This document shows, one piece after another, positions 20,731 to 32,812 of a stretch of 64,000 nucleotides of DNA. The translations under genes and the position numbers were made by a program. How positions within the stretch are numbered: position 1 is the stretch's first letter; each line of letters begins with the position of its first letter. Origin of the DNA: Phycomyces blakesleeanus NRRL 1555(-) (lineage: Eukaryota > Mucoromycota > Mucoromycetes > Mucorales > Phycomycetaceae); contig NW_017265146.1 in the NCBI RefSeq assembly GCF_001638985.1, positions 744,001-808,000 of the forward strand, given 5' to 3'. The notes beneath the pieces were generated by a model that was given only the letters and a program-made list of their open reading frames with translations, searched no databases and was not told where the DNA came from.

Positions 20731-23277
20731 TTAGCCAAAAGACTCAACGTGAATCACCACGCAGATAGTTCCAAGGAAAAGTACTGTAAAAGGTCTGGGA
20801 ATTCCAGTATCACCATAAAGCTTACCGAAAGCTTCAGGATCGACCTTTGATTCCGACCGCGTCGGCTTGGCTCCAGGGCCAACCGACAGACAAGATGTCC
20901 GCTTGGTGAAGCGTACGGGGCAACAAAAATTTGTCCAAGTTTTCGGAATCATCAGCTTCGCAGATTCTTTCACTACACCTCTGACCCAATGGGTCAAGGT
21001 GAGCTCTGGCACTGCTAACAAACAATCTTACTCCTTGTTGACAGTTGGATCGCCTTTGAATCGGAGCACATACTTCAATAGGCTCTTTGGATCCTCTTTT
21101 CCTCTATTACTCGAAGACTTTGCCGGCTTTGACGCAGGATTGCGAGTTGGAAATGGCTGGATTAGAGCTTGTTCAATCTCTTCACTGATGGGATCAGCAA
21201 CTAGATTGGTCTTCTCATCACCCATGATCTTCACTTTCTTGCTGCTGGGTGCAGAAGAAAGATCCAACTCTGCTGCCTCAGAACACTTTTCCTCTTTGCT
21301 GTTGGATGCAGCAATAGGATCAGACTATTTGACAGCTGAACCATTAGACGGCAAGGGTACCATTTATTTGACATAGGCTTTAGTACCGCCCATAGTCTTC
21401 ACTCTCTTGCTGCTGGGGGCAGCAGGAAGATCTGACTCTTCTGCCTTGACATTCTCCTCCTTTTTGCTGCTGGGTGCAACAACAGGAGTAGAAGGCTTGG
21501 CAGCCGGGGGAGTTACTTGCCAAGGTGCCTTGAACTCAGCTTTAGCCGCACCACTTCCAGAAGTCTTCACTTTCTTGCTGCTGGGTGCAGCAGGAAGATC
21601 CGACTCATACGCCTTGACATTCTGCTCCTCTTTGCTGCTGGGTGCAGCAACAGGAATAGAATACTTGGCAGCTGGGGTAGTGGCTTGCCCTTGTGCCTTG
21701 ACTTCTTTGTTCGGAGCCTTTCCCTTGTTACAGCTGGCTGCTGTAGCAGGTCCAGACGCCTCCCAAATAAAATTGGACAAAAGTCTTGACCTCTCAGTGC
21801 GAAGGCCAGAGACTGGCTTAGGCTGCTGTGAAGGACGATCACAAGAGGCCGAAGCCAACTTGATTTTCGATCCTTCATTAGTGGCCTTTTGACTGACAGG
21901 CCGAGGGATCATTGAGCACTCCTTTTTTGGTCTGGAGATCGCCATTGGATGTTCTCTGTTACCCTTGACCTCGTCGGCACCTTCCTTGCGTCTAGGGCTA
22001 GGTACATCGTACTTCTTCTGAGAGGATGTTCCAGGTAGCACAATCTTTTTTGTGTCTTCATCCATCTTATCGTCTGCAGCCTGCTGCGGGACACAGGCTG
22101 GGATTTTGCTCGTATAACAATCCTTGTTTGCAGACTGGGAGACGTACTGCAAATCTTTCACCGTAGGATTGTAGGTGTGGGCCATGAACTCTTCGCCACA
22201 TTCAGCAGTAGGCACCACCACCTCGACATCATCATCATCCATCTCCATGGGACCTTCAACTTCCATGACTTCACTCCAAGCCAGGTCGTCGTCAATCTCC
22301 ATCGGTGTGGGAAGTCCTGTGGAGAGACATTCCCAAAAAAAGCCATTTACTGACTGCCAAGAAGATAAAGCGAACGCCTCATTTAGACCTTGCACTGTAC
22401 CAAACTTTGGCTTGGGATCATTCAAGCCAGCATTGTTCAAACCCAATGGGGTCTGAACGGACTCTTGTCCAAAAACAAAAGTCTCCTCAACTAGCTTAGG
22501 AACCAAACCGCACTCTGGCTCAGCGACTTCAGTCAATGAGTCGCAATGACCTTTGTTTTCAGAGGCGTTGAGCTCCTCTTCCAACATCGTGTCAAAAAAT
22601 CTTGCAGGGAGTCTTGGGTTTGCAAAACCCCCTGAGAAAAAATCTTCACAGATGAATCTGAGTCGTATGCTGACCTCAGCTTCATCGCATATGTCTACAA
22701 GCTCACTCGACACACCCTCGTCAAGGTTTGCATGGGTTTCCCCACAGGTACCAGCTACGCCGTCAACTGGGAACACCATTGTAGCAATGCCACTCTCCAA
22801 CTTATGCAAAGGAAGGAGGTGTGGGATATATCCCCGAAGCTCTGCTCCAAAGAACACGTTCGACTTTCCTACGCAAACAACGTCTTCATCCTCCGAAGGG
22901 GAATCATTAACAGACATATGTCCTGGGATACCTCCGTGGCGCTCACTCAACAAGCTACCTGAGGGTTCTCCCATTGTTCACGAACCAGTAGGCCACAAAG
23001 AGCCTACAAAGTTTAACACAAGGCCAAGGATTGTCTGAGGCATCACATTTTTGTGAGCTTTGACTCGATTCTCGCCTTCTGATCTTGCGCCAAAGAATGG
23101 GGATGCACCCACTCCCATCATAGAGGGGCGTCTTTTTCTAGCAGGTTTGGCCATGCAAAAGGCAGAGGGCAAAGGAGAAGCTTCCCATAGCATCACAGGG
23201 ATGAATAGGAGATCTGGGGCAAGTAGGTAGGCGAGCGCGAAGGCTGCGCAGAGAGCGTTGTAAACTTTGGAATTCAT
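20731..23277 (-). pseudogene. Unknown 849-codon frame interrupted by four stop codons
   Basis: One reading frame runs from the ATG at 23277 to the stop at 20731, broken only by TGA at 22978-22980, TAA at 21364-21366, TAG at 21325-21327 and TAA at 21028-21030. It opens with a hydrophobic, signal-like stretch (LCAAFALAYLLAPDLLF) followed by KPARKRRPSM. The central part is acidic and low in structure (PMEIDDDLAW, PMEMDDDDVEVVV). Near the C-terminus a unit with two APSSKK-type motifs recurs, including NLS-like SSKKVK. The longest intact piece is 21364-22974 (536 residues). Sense-looking composition continues past every stop, including a third, diverged repeat unit after the second and third stops. 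I do not recognise the family. It could be a decayed gene, a gene with unrecognised introns, or one depending on readthrough. Confidence 0.55.
21220..21705 (-). repeat. Three diverged copies of a ~156-bp in-frame repeat
   Basis: The units lie near 21550-21705, 21391-21540 and 21220-21350. Each encodes APSSKxE-xVKAxESDLPAAPSSK(K/R)VK-type text. The third is the most diverged and lies after the stop codons. Confidence 0.75.
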
Positions 23278-23343
23278 TGAGATAAATGATGTTTAAACAA
23301 AGTGCGAAGGAAAGGAAAACAGGGGAGGTGGGAATAACTGAGG

Positions 23344-23351
23344 TATATATA
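23344..23351 (-). promoter_or_regulatory. TATA-like box before the four-stop frame
   Basis: TATATATA about 70 bp upstream of the ATG at 23277 on the minus strand. It suggests that the frame once had, or still has, its own promoter. Confidence 0.35.
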
Positions 23352-26299
23352 TGTTTTTTTTTTGATGGTAGTCGCGCTGACATCACACTCTAAGCTACCA
23401 ATATATTTGTCTATACGCCTTTATCAACTTGACACACATAGGTATGGGTAGATAAGAATTGTCTCCACCCCAAACAACTACCAGGCAGCCTGTATATTTT
23501 CACATGATTAATACAGGTACCGCACGCCCTCTGAGGATTACCACCCACACAAAAAGAATAACCAACCGGTTCATGTATATTTAACGCTTCTTTACTGTGA
23601 TAAGTTTCTATATATTTACATCAACACCAAGTCCAAGTACCAAGAGGTCCGTACTTTACTATTGTAAAAGGGCTTCATTAGATGTTTAATACGCTCTTCT
23701 TGAATATGTTATTTTATTCTATTTTATTCTATTCTATTTTTTATTTTATTTTATTTATATTGTGTTGATTAAACTCCCGAAATAAAATAAAATAAAATGA
23801 AATAAAATGAAAATTTTCTTCTGTTGGAACAAGAAGTGCACAGACCAGCTTAGAGTAACCTGAAAATTGCCGTTATTGAAGCTTGTACTCTGTTTTTAGA
23901 GTTGTTACTACAAACTATCAAAACCAAGTCTTTCTTTACTTCTTTACTTCTTTACTTCTTTACTTCTTTACTTCTTTACTTCTTTACTTCTTTACTTTTT
24001 TACTTTTTTACTTCTTTACTTTGCTCTATTTTCTTTTGATTTACTTGCAAGAAAGTTGGTTCTTGTTGTTGTGGTGGTTGAAGTTGAAGAAGTTTTTAAG
24101 AGGAAGAATTGAAGATTTGAGATTAGGAACGAAGATTCGTGAGAACTTGTGTAGGTTTTGTTTATTGAGAAAAGATTTTGTATCAAAGTTTGACCAGGTT
24201 CCTACACTGAACTACTACTGCTATTTATATTATTTTGGATCGGGAAAATTATATGACTGGGGTCAGGTAATCGATCCTATCTGAGCCTTAATCAGAGCAA
24301 CGTGATCTTGGGATAATTAATGTATGATTAATTATATAAATGTGTGTAGTCCCAATGAAGTATTAACATCAAAAGTAAATGTGTTTATGAGTTATAATTA
24401 TGCTTATAATAATCCACTGATGTATCCCATATTATGGTGATATCATCATATGAAATATAATCACTATCATGCATGCTAAACCTGTGTGTTAAATAATAAA
24501 GTAATCGGTAGACACCTTTGACTGGAATAGCTGAGGCCTTATATTATTTCCTTCAGACTTATTCTCAATTACAGCAGTAGTCAATACTCATTTACAACAC
24601 TTGTGATGTAGTGACTGTTTCTTATTGGTTGTTCTTTCCGTTGCATAACAGTTACACAATTACAGGTTAGTATAAATTAGAACCAATAGAAAGAGAAAAC
24701 ATGTACCAAAGTAGTAAAAAATCATATTGACTATCGGATGCTTTCCCTCTTCCTTGTTATATTCAATCCACATATAAATATTAACAGCTCTTATGAGACC
24801 ATTTTTTGTTAACAAAATGCCAGAACACTTATAAGACCCCCCAAACTGCAGTACTACAGTTTAATATTAGGCCAAGGCAATTTTTTTGTTGCTGTTGGAT
24901 GGGCTGCTGTGTAAAGCGTATCAGCCAATCGTAACATAGTGATGTTATGAGAGATAGAGGAACTAACCTGCAATAAATTGTACTAACTCTTTATTGGTAA
25001 CATTTACAGAGTTTTTGATGACTGGCAGTGGACGCTTTCGTAGTCGAGTAAGCTGACCCTTGCTACTTTATAGTAAATTCTCGTTGGCAAGTTTGGACCC
25101 TCCGTTATTCACGGATGAGATTTAGGGGCGAAGGGAAATATAACAGGTGTCATATATCTTACCACCATTTTCAGACTTCATTTGTATCAAGTCAGGTTTA
25201 GATCCTGAAGAAGATCGAGCCATGTAATGCAGGTACAAAGAATCCGGTGCTATTATTATTTTAACAAATAAATATAAAATAGAATATCTAATCTGCTCAG
25301 AGATATTACAAAGCTGTTTTGGACATAGATGATAATGACAGTACCTCAGAATATATATTGCTTACAAGGACTATCCAATAATTTTCTTTTTCTTTTTCTG
25401 AAAAAGGGATTCACAGAAGAGTCTCTTGATCATTGAAGCTAAACACGTTAAGGATTTCATAATATAAGCTTGGAGCAATAAAATAATATAGCTCAAAAAT
25501 TTATAAGCCAACAATATTACATTAAATGTATTCAATTACTGGGTATGTATGCAAAGAATAAAGCACAAATACTTCATTCTGATAGCTGATACTTGTAGAA
25601 GACAACGAAGGTCTATCTCAACTATTGACATACAATTTTATTGACATACACACACACACACCAATATATATATATATTAAACTTTCATGGATTTGGCCTT
25701 TTTATCAATGTTTAAAGACATATCAGATACAAATTATTGTTTTCTTGAATCTCTTGTATGTCTTTTTAGAGACAGCTACTATTTTATTAGCAGTATCTTA
25801 ATACAGATGTCCTAGCTGTATAAAGTTGCTGTGCCGAGATATAAATTATAAAAATTTTAATCGCCAACAACGAAAATGATCATTTTGATCAAATTAGCAA
25901 ATTCTACACCAAAAATCAGCTATAAATCACTATTCATAAAGCTATTAGACTCTATGACTATAAGCAACTTGGTTAGACATATTAAGATCCACCTTATCAA
26001 CAGTTTTTGGCATCGATTGCTCAAATATTGACTAAAACATCCTACATTTTCACTCTATAAAATCTTGATCCACTGTAAATTGGGCTATTTGCACCAAAAA
26101 GTCCATTTTCGATACCCACTTTTACTCACAGGACAACTGAAAAAAAAGTTGGGGAAATTTTCTTTTTTGTCTATTAAGTAAAGTTGTGTAAAGCGTAAAT
26201 ACGGGTCTGCCAATGCTTTTTAGAGAAGAAACAAGTGTGAACTCGGGGAGATATCAGCTACTCTAAAAATGACTAAATTTGTTAAAGAAGTATAAAAAA
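23352..26299. other. Gene-free stretch with a possible LTR-like segment
   Basis: About 2.9 kb with no gene. A stretch from 23822 starts TGTTGGAACAAG, a typical LTR opening, and at about 24289 reads TTAATCAGAGC, close to the TGGTATCAGAGC primer-binding site used by many Copia-type elements. No internal protein or second LTR was found, so the call stays weak. The rest is AT-rich and unassigned. Confidence 0.35.
23932..24020. repeat. CTTCTTTA microsatellite
   Basis: An 8-9 bp unit (ACTTCTTT) repeats about ten times. The Phe/Leu-rich frame read across it is an artefact. Confidence 0.9.
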
Positions 26300-28240
26300 G
26301 GCAAATAATCTATCTGTACCGCATGGCTAAATATATTACTGGTAGAGGAGGATATATGCCAATGTTACTAAGAGTTTGACCTTGAGCTTTGTTCACGGTC
26401 ATAGCGAAAGAAAGACATAAGGAGAATTTTAACCTTGTGAATGCGATTTGGCCTTCAGTGCTGGATATAATCAATTTGATTCTTGGTATACATATAATCT
26501 TTCCACTGAATATTGCATTGTCAATTTTTGCTTTGATAATACGATTATTCAAAGATTCGCATATTTATTGTGTCCCATTGCAAAGACCATTTGCAGGATC
26601 CAGGTTTCTCAATAGCACTACTGGGCACCCAACCTTAAGTTGAAGGTCGTGAAGAAAAAGGTGAGGAGGGTCATATGTATTGAGGAATTCACTGGGATAG
26701 TTTATTCGATCTTCGTCTGAAAGTCATTCGTCGATTCTGCTGTATGTTACTTTTTCTCCTGGAAAAGACTTGAGGACTATGTTATTTATGATCTTAACAT
26801 CTGCGTTTCTAGGAGTAAGTATGGTATGGCCAGTAAAGTATTAACAGCTTGTGAAGTTGGAAGGCTATTCAGCAAAAATGATATCTGTTAATGTATTGAT
26901 ATTGGAACCATTCAATAAAATTGAATCTGGAAGTTGGATGGTTTCATTGTCATTTCCAATCGTTGGTTCGTTTCCTTCTCCAATACTTAGCAGATATTTT
27001 ATAAAGAGCTCCACTTGAGCTGCTTTAGTTTGCGTTTTGGCTTTCGATACCCGCATGTCAATTGTCAATTTAAGCTTTATAACATTTCCAGATGTTTGAC
27101 CGGTTTATACATTGCTTTACGGTTTCGTTCCTTGAGCCTTTAGGTACTACTGAAAGTACTTGCCGAAAGTCTCCACCAAAAACAACCACTTTTTCTCCAA
27201 GTGAAATATTTGCAAGTTCTTCATTCTCGAGTTGCATCATATCTCTGAATGAACAATCAACTGATCATAGATGCTTCGTCCCAGATGATAATTCGAGAGA
27301 GTTTGATAAGCTTTCCGGTTGTCGACGTTGGTGTAATTGTACAAACGGAGTTTGCATCGACAAACAATGGTATATGGAATTGTGAGTGGACTGTTCTTCT
27401 TCCATGTAATAGTAAGGCTGCAGTTCCATTTGATGCCACGGCAAGGGCGATACCAAAGTCTCGTCGTGTTTTCTTTAATAAGGAATTAAACAAAAATGTT
27501 TATCCTGTTCCGCCTGGTCTATTAACAAAGAATACTTTTTTTTTTCTGAACAGGAATTATCTTGAAGAGCTTTTACTATTTGATTATAGATTTTTTGATC
27601 CGGATTGAACAAACACTTATCCATGTTATATGGCTTTTTTTTTTGATTTTCCATGCATAGATTTATTTCTTTGGAAATCTCGGATGATACTGTTGTGGCG
27701 TATGATTCAGTTGGCTTTGTTGCTGGTAGAAAAAATCTTTCGTAATTTGCAAGGGTAATTTTGTGTGCTGATAACACATTAAATATCAAGAATGCATCAT
27801 TATATATTTCTTGGTCATATTCTGGATCATATGATGTTTGGTTCTGTTGTACATCATGAATATAGTCTTCAATCATTTCGTTGAAATGCTTAAGCTAAAG
27901 ATTATACAGATCAGCTGGTTGGCAGAAGTCTATTAACAAAGCAAATAAAGTTCTCAAGGATGATAGAAGTTAGTATTCAGCTGCTTTAGTAAGACATTGA
28001 TCCTATTATTTGTTTGTGTTAATGAATCTGTTCATACGGGCAGCTGCTTGGTAAGTTGGTTGTACTATTCTACTCACTGTAAAAATATCGAAAAAAGAGG
28101 CTGCTCCTGGAATTTTAAATAAAAGTAACCAAAGGTAGTATCTCCCAGTTTCTTTTGGCGATACTGAATACGTATGATCAATGATATCCCCATGCCCTTT
28201 TACGTCGCTTCCAGCATTTTCTAATGATATTCTCATCTAG
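26300..28240 (-). pseudogene. Degenerate Helitron-type (Pif1-like) helicase
   Basis: In order on the minus strand: RYYLWLLLFKIPGAASFFDI (28006-28236), the conserved RYYLRLLL-x-VPGA block found in eukaryotic Helitron/Pif1-like proteins; a linker (27475-27876); a Walker A region reading NRPGGTG-stop-TF; AVASNGTAALLLHG and IIIWDEASM (Walker B) at 27257-27493; FGGDFRQVLSVVPKG near 27180-27140; and AMTVNKAQGQTL (motif VI region) at 26310-26552. The pieces are split by frameshifts and stops; in the Walker A the Lys codon is TAA at 27500-27502. No HUH Rep domain, terminal hairpin or element ends were found, so this is a fragment of a dead element. Confidence 0.8.
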
Positions 28241-30485
28241 CATGTTCTTCATGAATTCCCTAAACTTTAGTATAAAGTCTCTGGTGCTGATCTCAAGTTG
28301 ATTGTTGAGTACTTGTTAGCCCTGTTAATATTGAATTACGGGCATGTTTATTAATGAATCATATTGTCTAAAATGCCTGATGATATTTAGCTAACTTTGA
28401 ATCTTAGTATTGTTTATGTCACCAGCTCCCTCAACCACTCACTTCCTAAATTCACTCCATCTACTTGTATAACAAAAGTATAAATTGGAACAAAATGAAA
28501 TGATATACATATATTTTAAACGTCATCTTCAAAGATAGATCTGGTCCTTTCTTTTTATCTACCTATTTATCTATAGATAAACTTATTAAGCTGTTTAATA
28601 TGAATTTTTTTCTGAAAAGGGTCTGTGGATTAGCTATCATTATAATTAGCTCAATTTACTTTTGTTATTACATATAACTTGGAAAGTCTGTACTTAAATT
28701 TGGAAGATTCCACCTTTACTGATAATAATTTGAAATTTTGATCTGATTGATTCCTTTTAATCATTTGAATACAATCAACATCTTTTGAACTATGTCCCAA
28801 AAACCACATACACAAGCATGTTTCTCACACTTGCACACTCTAACAGAAGACTTTTATTTTTAGTTCCAAGAATGACATTTATACTAATTTTCCTACTCTT
28901 CTCTTTCCTCCGGTGTACTTCAGCATGTTTTCTTTATCTGCATTTCTTACTTGTTTTTTCTTTACTTTAAGATACTTCTCCAGTAGAAGCAAAATACTTT
29001 TGATCTACCTCCCATTTCTGTAAATACATGGCTATGGAACGTGTGTGCCTGTGTGCTTGTAATACATAGCTAGTACTTGTTTTCTGGATTATAAAACACA
29101 TAATAAATAGGCTTTGAAGTCCTCTTCTGTTTTGTAACAATATATGCTCACCATTCCTTTAAGCTTGTACCTCTTTACAAAACTTAATGATCTATAGTAA
29201 TGAGTCATGACCCAGTAGACTTTATGAGGAAAGTGAATATGGTAATAGATGGTCTATATCTAAATAGACATGCGACCTTGGCTATATCTCTTTTAAGCTA
29301 ATGTGGCATACGCTCCGAAGTTGAGTGAAATACAAGTTGTATGACACAGAGAGCAGAGAGCACCTTATAACTTTCGGTGAAATTGGTAAGACCATAATCA
29401 ATTTTTTAGGATGCCGAATTGTTTTACACCAGCTATTAACACTGCTTACCTCGTTATATTGGCTACTCTAAAATGAATGGTATCTGTAACATATAACATG
29501 TTTAACATGCTAGCTGTGTAACATGCATTTCAAAAGGATCTTGACAAAATTTGGTAAGTTATGTGGTTGGCTTTTTGACGAACATTAATAATTCGTATTA
29601 CTAGCCAATTTTCTCTCATATTTTACACAAAAAAAAAGAGGTTGAGAGCTTGGGATTTAGGGCTCAACAAAAGCCCAAACAATATAATAAATACACCCAT
29701 CTTTTAATGAGCAAAGTATTTGGATCTTTTATTACTTTTTGATACGGTATTTCTTTGACTTTTGTAGTTTTTTTTTTAGGTAACCATTATATTCTTATCA
29801 TTTTTTTTTGATATAGCAATACTTTTCTTTGCGGTCAATTTAATGTATTCTTATCCTTTCTAATTCACCGCATAATCCATAGTATTTTTTTTAGTCGTAA
29901 CATACTCAATACTTTGAAATATCAATATCTTCTATGTAGATATCCACTTTCTCTTTTTGTTATGGTCTGTTGCTCAATCTGCAAGAACAAAGTCAGTGAT
30001 TTATCTAGTTTTCTTAAACAGCTATAAAGAGAACAGATAATGTGACAAAATACATAAGAGAAGTATCTTGGTTAAACTTCACAATAATCTAATATATATA
30101 TAATGCGCTTTTTCTGTTTTGCTCATCTCAACCAATCTTTACCAGCCTTTTATGTAAGTTAGTTACAACATGACAGTATTTTCACCCTCGTTAAATGGTA
30201 CTATCACTCAAAATTAATATACAGATATGTGTTGCTTTGATTTTTTCAAATTAGCTCTAGATACCAGACCTTATTTTCTAGCTTCATTATTACGACTAAC
30301 TTAAGATATGTATATATTTATTCTCTCTTTCGATTCATTCCGTTACTTTCAAGTAAAATTCAAGGTAAAAATAATGTGAATTTTCTCCATATATAGAAAA
30401 AGAGCTTTGATATTTATTTATACAAACAAATGGTTGCCAGTTGTTTTTCCTTTAAATAGGCAATACATACATATATATTATCTAT
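28241..30485. other. Gene-free AT-rich stretch
   Basis: About 2.2 kb of AT-rich sequence with only short accidental frames. No RNA gene or repeat was recognised. Confidence 0.5.
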
Positions 30486-31210
30486 CTAATACAAAGGAAC
30501 AAAATATTCAGCAACGTAGTCAAATCTTAATTCTATATGTCCTTTATAAAGGTCTTTTGCCCAATCATCCTCGAAATACTGTAATACAGAATATACAAGA
30601 CTATCTTCACCTTCAGGGATTAGCCGGTTGATAGAGAAACCACGGTAATAGTTTTCGACAAAGTCAGCTTCTTGTTCTGAGAGCCGTCTGCTAGTTTTTG
30701 TACAGTCAAACATATCGTCCAGTCCATAGAATAAGCGAAACCAGCCTATGGGATATACAATAAATCTCTTATTGATATCTTGTATGCTTAGACTTCGTTG
30801 CCAAGGGCCAATTAAGTGGGACAGAAGGACCAAGTTGATGGCAGTACGGGAATCCGTGTATCTGGCCAGCGAGTAGAACTGAACTTGGGCAAGCAGCAGC
30901 ATCTTGAGTCTTGTGTGGGACATGTCAATAAGCATGCTCCCCGTTCTTTGGCAGACTGGTCCGGAAACTTGTGATTGTGTCAAGTACAGGTACTCCAACT
31001 ACCTGCACTGTAAGGAGACGTAGTTAAATACAGTGATGCTTATAACCATTCCGTTTATCCTCAAAAGCCGTAATCCATGGCAGCTAATCTGTGCGCTTGC
31101 GTCTGTACTGACACCAAGCTCTCCTCCAGAAATGCTCAATTTTCTTAGCATTGGGCAGCTGTTCAACAGATTGTCCAAGATGATGGATGAGGTATTCGGG
31201 ATTGTTTATG
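30486..31210 (-). pseudogene. 5'-truncated F-box/LRR pseudogene
   Basis: Matches only the last third of the F-box/LRR family: NTSSIILDNLLNSCPMLRKL corresponds to the ALDNLLDNCPALRRL block, SCHGLRLLRINGMV to QHGLRTLELD, LIDMSHTRLKMLLL to the INMSYTNFKKLYL block, and DDWAKDLYKGHIELRFDYVA to the closing block. A TAG interrupts the frame just before LEYLYLTQ (about 30999). No upstream F-box or leading repeats remain beyond 31210, so the copy is truncated as well as stopped. Confidence 0.85.
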
Positions 31211-31719
31211 GGTTAGTATCTCAATAATGGGAAAAGTAGATACTGTGAGAGTGTTATTTATTAAAGAGACAAAATAATATTGTTTATATCTGCTACTATT
31301 AAAATCCCTGTAATTCAAATCACTGTTGTGTAATGGTTGGTTTACACTGTATGAGTGTGTAGTGTACGTGTGCCTGGTGTGTAACAGTTCTGGAGATTGC
31401 TAACTTGTCAGGTTCATTAGCAAGAAGAAACCAGTGTTTAGTTGTGGGGTCTGTTCTTCACTCAATTGTGGTGTGTATATCACACCCAGAAATCTATCAA
31501 AACACTGTTCCTACGTGTTGAAGTCAGCTAAGAAGTACATTAATACCATAGTTTTTTAAATTGGTTTTGTGCTCATCAAAAGGATTCATACTCATGTTAA
31601 AAAAAAGAAAAGGGTGCTGTATAGATTTTGTTTATCAAACAGCCGCCATTTTAGATATTATTTTTTTTGTTTTTTTGCTGTTACTGTGATGTATACTAGC
31701 AGTCATTATCTCTAATAGC
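31211..31719. other. Intergenic, nothing recognised
   Basis: About 0.5 kb, AT-rich, with no coding frame or RNA that I can support. Confidence 0.5.
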
Positions 31720-32160
31720 TTTATTATGGGTCATGCTTTCTTCTGCCTTCAAATCAAAACATAAATCTTATGCGCAAGCAGCCGGCTCTAAATCCATCTC
31801 CTTGCTCCACACTGGCATTTCTTCTCATCTCAAAGAATGCCAAATCTTCATAAATTCTGAGAGTCAGAATTTACCATCCATCTTGATCTCCTGATGCTTA
31901 TCTCTTTGACCTTTCTACCTGTAAACAATATTACACAGATCAATAATGTATGATGGAATTAAAGAACCAACATTCAAATGTACACGCTTGTTTAATTCTC
32001 AATGAAGGACCTACAAGATATCTTGAGGTTTATGTCCAAAAATCCAAAAATGTTAATGAAATTTTGAAGAATAGAACCGTTTTTGTTGATGCAGACATTA
32101 TTGTGTTATCTTGCCATACAATTAGTAAACAATCACAAATTATCTTCTAAAATTCACTCC
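31720..32160 (+). pseudogene. Possible retrotransposon ORF1-like remnant
   Basis: Short plus-strand pieces in changing frames read KSYAQAAGSKS near 31760 and, at 31950-32150, HACLILNEGPTRYLEVYV followed by NEILKNRTVFVDADIIVLSC. The TRYLEVY...VLPC-like layout recalls the RRM-like first ORF of some fungal non-LTR elements. This is a weak impression; no reverse transcriptase is present. Confidence 0.22.
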
Positions 32161-32812
32161 TAAATAAAAATCCCAGTTTGTCAAACACTTTTAAAAAATA
32201 AAATATAATTCTCAAAAACATTTCTATTGGTCTAAAAAAGTTTATAATTTTCTCAAGTGTAGCCGAAAATACTGTACTACTATAAGAAAAGGGTATTTTC
32301 AGAGACAATTCTACGAGACATTTCTAGAAAGAAAGAAAAGAGCAAAACAAACCACCTGTTTCACTCTTTTACTTCTATGAAGAGTATAGTATCTTTGCTC
32401 TCTTGCGGATTTAAGCTTTTAAAAGCACACCAGTATTTATTCTCTACTCTTTATAACGGCAACCTTATAAGATAATATAATATAACATAATTTTGTACTA
32501 TTAAGAATCATTAGCTTCCTTTATAGCAATATTTGTTTAATCTATACATATTTGTAGATACTTATAATCTTCATCGATTTTTTTGTTTCAGACTATTGAT
32601 TATTGCTCCTGATAGTTTTTCTTAGACTATATTGAATGAGCTCCTATCTCTGTTAACTCTATTTTATAAGATTTATTTCTTTATTTTGCACTTGTTCCAA
32701 TACTCGTTTTCATGCATAGTCTCTTAATATTCTATACGCTATTGGTTTGAAATATTTTATAGTTGAATTCTTATCATATTAAGTGTATCAAAAATCTATT
32801 ACTATGTTTTAA
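32161..32812. other. Intergenic, nothing recognised
   Basis: AT-rich spacer of about 0.65 kb, 3' of the dead F-box copy. Confidence 0.5.

Noticed and set aside
21407..21892. 161-residue plus-strand frame with LLLGAA repeats
   Set aside because: Antisense of the APSSKKVK repeat; the minus strand has the longer frame, promoter-like box and more natural composition.
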